From positions 1-7,183 of the forward strand of contig JAFNFZ010000244.1 in the NCBI GenBank assembly GCA_017885485.1: a stretch of 7,183 nucleotides of DNA, in the 5' to 3' direction. Position numbers and translations under genes: made by a program. Origin of the DNA: Chloroflexota bacterium (GTDB taxonomy: Bacteria; Chloroflexota; Dehalococcoidia; UBA2247; RBG-13-53-26). Below, in pieces: positions 1 through 7,183 of this stretch. A model generated the notes under the pieces. It did no database searches, had not been told where the DNA came from, and saw only the letters and a program-made list of their open reading frames with translations. Each line of letters starts with the position of its first letter. Positions within the stretch are counted from its first letter, which is position 1.

Positions 1-15
1 CCAAGTCAATCTGTG

Positions 16-38
16 GCGATGCATCGCCGATGCATCGC
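16..38. repeat. Perfect 10-bp hairpin made of an 11-bp tandem repeat
   Basis: The 11-mer CGATGCATCGC occurs twice in direct tandem, at 17-27 and 28-38. Each copy carries the self-complementary core GATGCATC, so the pair can also fold as one hairpin: 16-25 pairs perfectly with 29-38 around the triloop GCC (26-28). The first copy is itself the centre of a 14-bp perfect palindrome at 15-28. No T-run follows the stem (the next bases are TTGCCTTCCC), so it is a poor fit to an intrinsic terminator. It could be an operator next to the promoter candidate downstream, a REP-like intergenic repeat, or an mRNA-end stabiliser for an upstream gene. The structure is directly visible; its role is not known. 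Confidence 0.75.
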
Positions 39-67
39 TTGCCTTCCCAGAACCTCTATGCTAGACT
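39..67 (+). promoter_or_regulatory. Candidate sigma70-type promoter for hslU and the downstream operon
   Basis: TTGCCT at 39-44 matches the -35 consensus at 4 of 6 positions. It is followed by a 17-bp spacer and TAGACT at 62-67, which matches the -10 consensus at 4 of 6. A TG at 59-60 sits one base upstream of the -10, giving an extended -10 arrangement. Transcription would begin near position 74, about 30 nt before the hslU start. Both hexamers are imperfect and no upstream gene end is visible, so hslU may equally be transcribed from further upstream, for example with hslV. Confidence 0.33.
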
Positions 68-83
68 GTACGCCAAAGTACAG
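66..83. promoter_or_regulatory. 6-bp dyad overlapping the candidate -10 and start site
   Basis: CTGTAC at 66-71 and GTACAG at 78-83 are perfect inverted repeats separated by six bases (GCCAAA). The dyad overlaps the last two bases of the proposed -10 hexamer and covers the expected transcription start, which is a usual place for a repressor operator. In RNA it could form a 6-bp stem with a 6-nt loop just upstream of the hslU ribosome binding site. It resembles CTG/CAG half sites of the E. coli LexA box but has a 12-nt rather than 10-nt separation, so I do not call it a LexA site. Confidence 0.4.
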
Positions 84-93
84 ACCATCCCTC

Positions 94-98
94 GGGAG
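94..98 (+). promoter_or_regulatory. Ribosome binding site deciding the hslU start
   Basis: GGGAG lies six bases before the ATG at 105. This supports the start at 105 over the in-frame ATG at 30, which lies inside the hairpin repeat, has no Shine-Dalgarno sequence and would add 25 residues not expected for the family. Confidence 0.6.
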
Positions 99-104
99 AC
101 CAGG

Positions 105-1505
105 ATGACCGTTTCGACACCCAGGAGTATCGTTCAAGAGCTGGATAGGTATGTCATCGGCCAGCAAGAGGCAAAGAAAGCGCTGGCTATTGCGCTGAGC
201 AATCGCGAACGGCGAAGGAAGCTACCCTTGGAGATCCGCTCCGATGTGATGCCCAAGAACATCCTGATGATAGGGCCGACAGGGGTCGGGAAGACAGAAC
301 TGGCGCGTCGTCTGGCAGGACTGATGGATGCCCCCTTCACCAAAGTCGAGGCCACCAAGTTCACCGAGGTCGGCTATGTAGGGCGCGATGTGGAGTCAAT
401 CATCCACGATCTTGTGGAGGTGAGCGCCGCCAAGGTCTATCGCGAAGAACTGAAGCAAATAGAGAGTAGTGCAGAGAAACTGGCCACTGAGAAGATTGCC
501 GCCTACCTCTACCAGCAACTGGCCCGAAGGGGTAAGCAGGCAAAAGAGAAGAGTCAGCAGATCTCAGCCACCGTCTCCAAAGTATCGAAACGCCCCTCGT
601 CCTGGGAGAAGGGAGATGTGACCCTAACTCGTGCCAAGCTAGCCAAGCTTCTGGCCAACCACAAGTTGGACGACCAGCTTGTTGAGATCGAAGTCAGTGA
701 TTCAGAGCCAAACGTTTCAGCATTCGACCCGCGTCTGGAGATGGACATTGACGATGACAGTCTTTTCGGCGAATACTACAAGAGCCTCAGACATCCTGGC
801 GGAGAGCGAAAGCGCAAAGTCCGCGTCAAGGAAGCAAGGCGAATTCTTGCCCGAGAGGAAGCCAACAAACTGCTTGACTTCGACCAGGTGATAGATGAGG
901 CCATAAGAAGGGTAGAGGACAACGGCGTTGTATTCATCGATGAGCTGGACAAGATCTGCGGCCCCAAGCTGGACCTGGGAAGGGACATATCGGGGGAGGG
1001 GGTGCAACGCGACTTGCTCCCCTTACTGGAAGGCACTACGGTAGCAACAAGATATGGTCCAGTGAAGACCGAACACATACTCTTCGTCGCCGCCGGCACC
1101 TTCTCGAAGAACAAATCATCCGACCTCATACCCGAACTTCAAGGGCGTTTCCCCCTGCGCGTGGAGCTCAATCCGCTCAGCCAACAGGACCTGGAGAGAA
1201 TCCTGGTGGAACCGCGCAACTCCTTGGTCAGGCAATACGAAGCACTTCTGGCGACCGAAGGAGTCAACGTGGCCTTCACAGTGGACGGAATTCAAGAGAT
1301 AGCTCGCTTGGCAGTATTGATGAATGAGCGAACGGAGAATACCGGCGCCAGGAGGCTATTTACCATTGTTGAGAAACTGGTGGAAGACTTGAGTTTCACA
1401 GCTCCAGAGAGGAAAGGCCAACGAATTGAGATAGATGGCGCATATGTTATCGAGCAAGTCGGGAGCTTAGTCAGGGACGAGAATCTCGGCCGCTACATCT
1501 TGTGA
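105..1505 (+). CDS. hslU: HslU (ClpY), AAA+ unfoldase of the HslUV protease
   Basis: This is the cytoplasmic AAA+ ATPase that unfolds substrates and feeds them to the HslV peptidase. Using the ATG at 105 the protein is 466 residues. It shows the N-terminal family start (IVQELDRYVIGQQEAK), Walker A GPTGVGKT at 57-64, the pore-loop GYVG at 90-93, Walker B FIDELD with D279 and E280, a sensor-1 region FVAAGTFS, and sensor-2 GARR with R416/R417. It ends in GRYIL, matching the C-terminal tail that docks into HslV pockets. Pore-loop numbering is the same as in E. coli HslU, and Walker B to the C-terminus also has the E. coli length. The protein is 23 residues longer overall, so the extra length lies between the pore loop and Walker B, in the inserted I domain. 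hslV is not in the window; it probably lies upstream or elsewhere. The stop is 6 nt before rpsB. Identification is secure. Confidence 0.97.
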   Translation: MTVSTPRSIVQELDRYVIGQQEAKKALAIALSNRERRRKLPLEIRSDVMPKNILMIGPTGVGKTELARRLAGLMDAPFTKVEATKFTEVGYVGRDVESIIHDLVEVSAAKVYREELKQIESSAEKLATEKIAAYLYQQLARRGKQAKEKSQQISATVSKVSKRPSSWEKGDVTLTRAKLAKLLANHKLDDQLVEIEVSDSEPNVSAFDPRLEMDIDDDSLFGEYYKSLRHPGGERKRKVRVKEARRILAREEANKLLDFDQVIDEAIRRVEDNGVVFIDELDKICGPKLDLGRDISGEGVQRDLLPLLEGTTVATRYGPVKTEHILFVAAGTFSKNKSSDLIPELQGRFPLRVELNPLSQQDLERILVEPRNSLVRQYEALLATEGVNVAFTVDGIQEIARLAVLMNERTENTGARRLFTIVEKLVEDLSFTAPERKGQRIEIDGAYVIEQVGSLVRDENLGRYIL

Positions 1506-1511
1506 GGTGAT
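1504..1511 (+). promoter_or_regulatory. Strong rpsB Shine-Dalgarno overlapping the hslU stop codon
   Basis: GAGGTGAT is an eight-base match to the usual anti-Shine-Dalgarno tail of 16S rRNA. It begins inside the hslU TGA (1503-1505) and runs directly into the rpsB ATG at 1512, with the GAGG core four bases from the start. Ribosomes terminating on hslU would sit on this site, so translational coupling is likely. Confidence 0.75.
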
Positions 1512-2307
1512 ATGACACAACAGGCTACAGTGAACTCTACTTCGGTCAAACTGCTGCTGGAGGCTGGCGCTCACTTCGGGCACCAGGTTGGTCGATGGAA
1601 TCCAAAGATGAAGAAGTATATCTTCATTGAAAGAAATGGCATCCACATAATCAACCTCGAGCAGACAATGGCTCTGCTGGAAAAAGCGTGCAGATTCGTC
1701 ACAGAAGTGGTGGCCAATGGAGGCGATATCGTCTTCGTAGGCACAAAAAAACAGGCTCAAGAGGCAGTTGAACAAGAGGCGAGGAAATGTGGGATGCCCT
1801 ACGTTAACCAGCGTTGGATAGGTGGCATGCTCACCAATTTCAATGTTATTCAATCGCGTGTCGACTACCTTGTCCACCTGGAAGACCAGAAGGTCAGAGG
1901 GTTCTTCCACCGCTTGCCCAAGAAAGAGGCGTTGAAGATGGAAAGAACCATTCAAAGGCTGAACCAGCAAATGGGCAGCTTCAAGGAAATGACCAAGTTT
2001 CCGAGCGCCCTGTTTATCGTTGATCCTTCCAAAGAAAGAATTGCTGTGGCAGAGGCAGAGACCCTCAAGGTCCCCATTGTGGCAGTCGTAGATACCAACT
2101 GTAATCCCGACGAAGTTGACTATCCGATTCCAGCCAATGACGACGCAGTTAGAGCGGTGAAGCTAATGTGCAGCAGAATAGCCGATGCAGTGCTGGAAGG
2201 CAGAAGGATCATAGAAAAAGCGGAACAGGAGAGCGCAGAGAAGGCCGGCGAAGAAGCCATAGAAACCCTTGCCTCGTTAACCTTTGTTCCCGAGGAGGAG
2301 AAGCGTA

Positions 2308-2333
<26 letters not shown>
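1512..2333 (+). CDS. rpsB: Small ribosomal subunit protein S2 (uS2)
   Basis: S2 is a late-assembling 30S protein bound between head and body near protein S1's site. The 273-residue product carries the family landmarks in order: LLLEAGAHFGHQ at about 14-25, RWNPKM at 28-33, YVNQRWIGGMLTNF at 97-110, and SALFIVDP at 165-172, followed by the region NPDEVDYPIPANDDA. The body is standard; relative to the 241-residue E. coli protein it has a longer tail rich in Glu and Lys after about residue 225, ending GDFSDLD. The ATG at 1512 is preceded by an in-frame stop (the hslU TGA), so no longer start is possible. Its last 26 nt overlap tsf, and the tail codons GAG-GAG-GAG supply the tsf ribosome binding site. 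There is no intergenic leader for S2 autoregulation. Confidence 0.98.
2292..2300 (+). promoter_or_regulatory. tsf ribosome binding site inside rpsB
   Basis: GAGGAGGAG contains a full AGGAGG and lies 7-9 bases before a GTG at 2308. It decides the tsf start: the in-frame TTG at 2284 has no such site and would add eight residues (FPRRR-type) unlike EF-Ts N-termini. The same bases encode three consecutive Glu residues in the S2 tail. Confidence 0.75.
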
Positions 2334-4110
<1,777 letters not shown>

Positions 4111-4132
4111 CCCGATTCCGTCCTCCAGAGAG

Positions 4133-4210
4133 ATGGCCCGCACCAGAGCAACCCAGGCGACCAAACCCATTCACCTATCTTCAGAAGACCTGCCCTCCCT
4201 TCGAGAATGA
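4133..4210 (+). CDS. Possible 25-codon leader ORF overlapping the uppS start
   Basis: The 96-nt gap between frr and uppS contains an ATG at 4133 followed by 24 sense codons and TGA at 4208-4210. That stop overlaps the uppS ATG (4207-4209) as ATGA, the same junction seen at pyrH/frr in this window. The predicted peptide starts MARTRATQATK and ends LPSLRE; I recognise no family, membrane segment or attenuator-type run of one amino acid. Only AGAG immediately before the ATG resembles a ribosome binding site. uppS has almost no Shine-Dalgarno of its own, so coupling through this frame is plausible. A frame this short stays open by chance fairly often, so confidence is low. Confidence 0.25.
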   Translation: MARTRATQATKPIHLSSEDLPSLRE

Positions 4211-4923
4211 GAGAGACCCAGACCGACAGCACTACAATCACGCCTCTGCCAGCCCATGTGGCAATCATAATGGATGGAAACGCAAGATGGGCTGAGAGGC
4301 GCAATGTGTCCAGATTGGAGGGGCATCGTGCTGGTACGGAGAACATCCGGCGGGTTGTCGAGAGCTTCGTCAAGTACCAGGTGAAGTACCTGACACTCTA
4401 TGCATTCTCAACAGAGAACTGGAGCCGCCCCAAGGGAGAGGTCAGAGAGCTCATGCACATCCTCGGTCGGGTCATAAAACGGGAGACCAAAGCTCTGCAT
4501 GAAGAAGGCGTGAGACTCAACCATCTGGGGAGAATCGACAGGCTCTCCGAACGTGTACAGAAACAGGTTCGCTATGCCATCGAGCTGACCAAGGATAACC
4601 CCGTGATGACGCTGAGTGTTGCCTTCGACTACGGCGGCAGAGCCGAGATTCTGAATGCGGCAAAGCAAATTGTCAAGGAAGGCGTTGACCCGGAGATCAT
4701 CGACGAACCCCTGTTCAGCAGCTACCTCTATAGTGCCGGATTACCTGATCCCGACCTCATCATACGTACCGCTGGCGAGGCAAGGCTGAGCAACTTCCTG
4801 CTATGGCAATCAGCCTATAGTGAGTTCTACTTCACTCCTACTTACTGGCCGGACTTCGACGAGGAAGAGGTCAGGAAAGCGCTGATCGCCTATAGCGAGA
4901 GAAGGCGGAACTTTGGAGGCTGA
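4207..4923 (+). CDS. uppS: Undecaprenyl-diphosphate synthase family cis-prenyltransferase
   Basis: The enzyme adds IPP units in cis to farnesyl diphosphate, giving the C55 lipid carrier for cell-envelope glycans; product chain length cannot be read from sequence. The 238-residue protein has the catalytic motif as MDGNARWA at 22-29 (D23), with Ala where most bacterial enzymes have Gly. It also has LYAFSTENWSRP at 64-75, SVAFDYGGRAEI, and IRTAGEARLSNFLLWQ with R187, R193, S195, and E206, whose spacing matches E. coli R194, R200, S202 and E213. It ends RRNFGG, a normal family end. No ATG, GTG or TTG lies in frame between the frr stop and 4207, so this is the only reasonable start, but its ribosome binding site is very weak. 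It may depend on coupling from the small ORF overlapping it. cdsA follows after 31 nt. Confidence 0.95.
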   Translation: MRETQTDSTTITPLPAHVAIIMDGNARWAERRNVSRLEGHRAGTENIRRVVESFVKYQVKYLTLYAFSTENWSRPKGEVRELMHILGRVIKRETKALHEEGVRLNHLGRIDRLSERVQKQVRYAIELTKDNPVMTLSVAFDYGGRAEILNAAKQIVKEGVDPEIIDEPLFSSYLYSAGLPDPDLIIRTAGEARLSNFLLWQSAYSEFYFTPTYWPDFDEEEVRKALIAYSERRRNFGG

Positions 4924-4954
4924 CACTGTCTGCAGAGGACTTCTTTGAGCGCAG

Positions 4955-5773
4955 ATGAGACAAAGGGTTATCACCGCACTATGGGCCATCCCCCTTGTCT
5001 TAATCTTCGCCTACTTTGACATCCCCGGTCTGGGTGTTCCACTTCTCATCTTCTTGATCGGTCTCCTGGCGATACTCGGCTCCCTTGAGTTCTATCGCCT
5101 GGCAACTCAAGCCGGAGGTCAGCCCCTCACAATTCTGGGGGTAGCCTGGGCCCTATTCTTCGTCGCAGGGGCACATTTTGAGAATGTTTTTGTCACGTCG
5201 TCACTGCTGGCTTCAGCAGCGGCCTTGCCTCTGTTCTGGCTTCTCGCTTTTCGACGAGAAAGACTCCTAGTCAACTGGGGATGGACGCTGGCCGGGATCC
5301 TCTACATGGGCTGGATGCTGAGCCATTATGTCACCTTAAGAGAGTTGAGCCACGGCAGGGAACTGGTTCTCTTCGTGTTGTTCTCCACCTTCGCCTGTGA
5401 TACAGTAGCCTTTCTCATTGGCCGCACCTGGGGCAGGCACCTCCTGGTACCGACCATCAGCCCGAAGAAGACCTGGGAGGGGGCAATCGCCGGCTTCATT
5501 GCGGCCATAGCGGCGGCCCTGGCTCTGCGGAGTCTTCTCAACCTGGGCGACTGGGAATTGCCGCTCAGCTATGTCCAGACCATAGCTCTCGGCTGTCTGA
5601 TCGGCCTCGTCGCTCAACTCGGTGACCTTCTGGAGTCCATGATCAAGCGCAGAGCAGGGGCAAAGGACTCCGGCCGATTGATCCCGGGCCACGGAGGCAT
5701 CCTCGACCGAATAGACAGCCTTGTGTTCACAGGTGCAATCGTTTACTATTACGTCATATGGGTGGTGGAGTGA
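4955..5773 (+). CDS. cdsA: Phosphatidate cytidylyltransferase (CDP-diacylglycerol synthase)
   Basis: CdsA is an integral membrane enzyme that makes CDP-diacylglycerol from CTP and phosphatidic acid, the branch point to bacterial phospholipids. The 272-residue product starts MRQRVITALWAIPL and contains about eight hydrophobic segments, with hydrophilic stretches near 99-108, 156-172 and 228-252. The family signature is complete at 228-254: S228, K231, R232, K237, D238, H246, G247, G248, D251, R252, D254. A second conserved patch is CDTVAFLIGRTWGRH followed by SPKKTWEG. ATG at 4955 is the first start after an in-frame TGA at 4946-4948; its Shine-Dalgarno is poor, since AGAGGA at 4934-4939 is 15 nt away. 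The end overlaps dxr by 4 nt. Placement between uppS and dxr is typical. Confidence 0.95.
   Translation: MRQRVITALWAIPLVLIFAYFDIPGLGVPLLIFLIGLLAILGSLEFYRLATQAGGQPLTILGVAWALFFVAGAHFENVFVTSSLLASAAALPLFWLLAFRRERLLVNWGWTLAGILYMGWMLSHYVTLRELSHGRELVLFVLFSTFACDTVAFLIGRTWGRHLLVPTISPKKTWEGAIAGFIAAIAAALALRSLLNLGDWELPLSYVQTIALGCLIGLVAQLGDLLESMIKRRAGAKDSGRLIPGHGGILDRIDSLVFTGAIVYYYVIWVVE
5761..5768 (+). promoter_or_regulatory. Ribosome binding site favouring the GTG start of dxr
   Basis: GGTGGTGG lies just before the GTG at 5770. The alternative ATG at 5758 lies upstream of this G-rich stretch, has only TTACTATTACGTCAT before it, and would add four residues (MGGG) ahead of the usual family start. Choosing GTG gives a GTGA overlap with the cdsA stop at 5771-5773. 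Confidence 0.6.
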
Positions 5774-6915
5774 AGCGGATAGCCGTCCTCGGCTCGACGG
5801 GTTCCATAGGCCAGCAGACTCTTGAGATAGGACGCATCTTCAGTGATAGATTCCGCATAGTGGCCCTGGGCGCCGGCAAGAACTCCACGCTACTTGCAGA
5901 ACAGATCAGGGAATTCCAGCCACGGATGGTCTCCTTTCAGGGCACAGAGGGAGAACCGCAGCCCGACAGCCCTCCATACGATGTTGCTCCTGCACAGTTG
6001 GCGACGGCAGAGGAAATCGCCTCGCACCCCGATGTGGACGTTGTGGTAGTAGCCACTTCAGGCAAAGCCGGACTGGCTCCTACCCTGGCGGCAATCCGAG
6101 CGGGGAAGCGTGTGGCCTTGGCCAACAAAGAGGTGCTGGTGATGGCGGGGGCAATGGTCATGGGCGAGGCAAGGAATCACAAGGTAGAGATCACCCCGGT
6201 GGACAGCGAGCACAGCGCCATCTGGCAATGCCTGAGGGGTGAGCGCAGGAACGAAGTGGCTCGGTTGATCCTTACGGCCTCCGGGGGGCCATTTCTTCGT
6301 CACTCCCCGAGTCAGCTCTCAGAGATCACTCCGGAACAGGCCCTGAGACATCCCACCTGGAAAATGGGGCGCAGGGTGACAATTGATTCGGCCACACTAA
6401 TGAACAAGGGGATGGAGATCATCGAAGCCCGCTGGCTCTTCGGTCTGCCACCGCTACGTATCGATGTGGTGATTCATCCCGAGAGCATAGTTCACTCCAT
6501 GGTGGAGTTCACCGACGGCTCAATCAAGGCGCAGCTCAGTCAGCCGGACATGCGTCTGCCCATACAGTATGCCATAACCTACCCCAGAAGACTGTCCAGC
6601 CCTCACCTTCCCAGAATGGACTTCGGCAGGCCAGCGTCTCTCAACTTCGAGCCCCCAGACGTGGCCAAGTTCCCCTGTCTCAGAATCGCCAGAGAAGCGG
6701 CAGAAAGAGAGGGGACCTACCCGGCAGTGCTTTGCGCTGCCGACGAAGTGGCGGTGGATCTCTTCTTATCCCACCGGATTGGCTTCCTGGATATCGCCAG
6801 GCTGGTGGAGGCGACTCTGGAACGCCACCAGACGGTAAGACAACCCTCACTCGACGAAATACTGGCCGCGGATGCATGGGCCAGGGAATACGCGGCCAAA
6901 TGGAGACCAAAGTAG
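5770..6915 (+). CDS. dxr: 1-deoxy-D-xylulose 5-phosphate reductoisomerase
   Basis: Dxr (IspC) converts DXP to 2-C-methyl-D-erythritol 4-phosphate with NADPH and a divalent metal, the committed step of the MEP isoprenoid pathway; it is the fosmidomycin target. From GTG 5770 the protein is 381 residues. The N-terminal Rossmann motif is GSTGSIG at 8-14. NKE is at 119-121, and the metal ligands fit D145 and E147 (PVDSEH) and E216 (MNKGMEIIEARWLF). The flexible-loop Trp is W197 in HPTWKMG, and HPESIVHSMVEF begins at H236. The D145-to-E216 stretch is 10 residues shorter than in E. coli, explained by a compact segment after SAIWQCL. All catalytic residues that I can check are present. Its pathway ends in IPP, used by UppS from the same gene run. 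rseP begins 3 nt after the stop. Confidence 0.97.
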   Translation: MKRIAVLGSTGSIGQQTLEIGRIFSDRFRIVALGAGKNSTLLAEQIREFQPRMVSFQGTEGEPQPDSPPYDVAPAQLATAEEIASHPDVDVVVVATSGKAGLAPTLAAIRAGKRVALANKEVLVMAGAMVMGEARNHKVEITPVDSEHSAIWQCLRGERRNEVARLILTASGGPFLRHSPSQLSEITPEQALRHPTWKMGRRVTIDSATLMNKGMEIIEARWLFGLPPLRIDVVIHPESIVHSMVEFTDGSIKAQLSQPDMRLPIQYAITYPRRLSSPHLPRMDFGRPASLNFEPPDVAKFPCLRIAREAAEREGTYPAVLCAADEVAVDLFLSHRIGFLDIARLVEATLERHQTVRQPSLDEILAADAWAREYAAKWRPK

Positions 6916-6918
6916 ATT

Positions 6919-7183
6919 ATGGGCATTGCTGTCATCATCCTGGTTTTCGTGGGTGTCTTGTTCTTCCTGATCACCTGCCATGAGCTGGGGCACTTCATGG
7001 CCTGCAGAAGGGCAGGGATAGCAGTCGAGGAGTTCGGCATCGGCTTTCCTCCCCGGCTTTTCGCCATCAAGCGAGGAGAGACCGAGTATTCGGTCAACCT
7101 CCTGCTCGTAGGGGCATTCGTCAGGCCTCTGGGGGAGAATGACCCCGCCGTACCGGGTGGGTTGGCAGGCAGAGGCCCCTGGA
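6919..7183 (+). CDS. rseP: RseP-type site-2 intramembrane metalloprotease, 5' part only
   Basis: This open frame starts at ATG 6919 and leaves the window after 88 codons. Family members cut membrane-spanning substrates such as anti-sigma factors inside the bilayer. Residues 3-20 form a hydrophobic first membrane helix that runs directly into the zinc-binding motif HELGH at 21-25 (H21, E22, H25), the defining S2P signature. Then come FGIGFPPRLF at 39-48 and VNLLLVGAFVRPLGENDP at 59-76, the position where most relatives have an NLLPxGG(F/Y)VK segment. The downstream PDZ domain and second zinc motif lie outside. The start follows the dxr TAG by one codon in the same frame and lacks a clear Shine-Dalgarno, so translation may depend on ribosomes finishing dxr. 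Its substrate cannot be inferred here. Confidence 0.92.
   Translation, partial: MGIAVIILVFVGVLFFLITCHELGHFMACRRAGIAVEEFGIGFPPRLFAIKRGETEYSVNLLLVGAFVRPLGENDPAVPGGLAGRGPW

Noticed and set aside
30..104. Longer hslU reading frame starting at ATG 30
   Set aside because: The added 25 residues do not resemble HslU N-termini, the ATG lies in the hairpin repeat and lacks a ribosome binding site, and ATG 105 has GGGAG at proper spacing.
1..108. Possible 3' end of an upstream gene such as hslV in the open frames from position 1
   Set aside because: One frame runs to a TGA at 106-108 overlapping the hslU start, and another to a TAG at 62-64, but neither translation resembles the HslV C-terminus or any family I know; the dyads argue for non-coding DNA.
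633..650. Tandem 9-mer GCCAAGCTA/GCCAAGCTT in hslU
   Set aside because: It encodes Ala-Lys-Leu twice in the helical I domain, only two copies, with no sign of expansion or regulatory meaning.
717..1129. Minus-strand open frames of roughly 100 residues inside hslU, and similar ones in rpsB, frr and dxr
   Set aside because: They lie opposite strongly conserved + strand genes, have no recognisable domains, and fit expected shadows of codon-biased coding sequence.
1478..1488. Palindrome CGAGA-A-TCTCG near the end of hslU as a terminator or attenuator
   Set aside because: The one-base loop cannot form a stable hairpin and no T-run follows; it is within conserved coding sequence (DENLG).
4896..4958. 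Open frame across the uppS/cdsA junction ending in ATGA at the cdsA start
   Set aside because: It begins after a TAG at 4893-4895 and has no ATG, GTG or TTG; the uppS C-terminus (RRNFGG) is normal, so neither a gene nor a frameshift is supported.

Overview
The window holds a compact, one-directional run of housekeeping genes on the + strand: hslU, rpsB, tsf, pyrH, frr, uppS, cdsA, dxr and the first 88 codons of an rseP-type site-2 protease gene that runs off the right edge. Every gene except the last is complete. No RNA gene, mobile element, CRISPR array, prophage or foreign-looking gene is visible, and I find no convincing gene on the minus strand.

The order rpsB-tsf-pyrH-frr-uppS-cdsA-dxr-rseP is conserved widely in bacteria. 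Several traits together suggest a member of Chloroflexota, perhaps Dehalococcoidia: hslU fused directly onto the front of this cluster, a short EF-Ts of 167 residues, a GC content that looks to be in the mid-50s by eye, and the RseP stretch GENDPAVPGGLAG. This placement is an impression from recalled sequences, not a search result.

Layout. Positions 1-104 contain no recognised gene. They hold a perfect 10-bp hairpin (16-38), a candidate sigma70-type promoter (39-67) and a second dyad (66-83) that overlaps its -10 element. hslU (105-1505) follows. The translation block comes next with almost no spacing: rpsB starts 6 nt after hslU, tsf overlaps rpsB by 26 nt, pyrH follows after 10 nt and frr overlaps pyrH by 4 nt. 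A 96-nt C-rich gap (4111-4206) separates this from the envelope and isoprenoid block of uppS, cdsA (31-nt gap), dxr (4-nt overlap) and rseP (3-nt gap). The 96-nt gap contains a 25-codon reading frame whose stop overlaps the uppS start.

The genes connect as follows. HslU is the unfoldase of the HslUV protease. S2, EF-Ts and RRF serve ribosome structure, elongation-factor recycling and ribosome recycling. PyrH makes UDP, which feeds RNA and CTP synthesis. CdsA consumes CTP to make CDP-diacylglycerol for phospholipids. Dxr commits carbon to the MEP isoprenoid route, whose end product IPP is the substrate of UppS. RseP is an intramembrane protease. The likely transcript is one long mRNA; I see no intrinsic terminator between genes.

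I did not find a new biological system here. The most useful leads are regulatory: the paired dyads before hslU, the leader-type ORF before uppS, the absence of any rpsB leader, and a split between genes with and without Shine-Dalgarno sequences.
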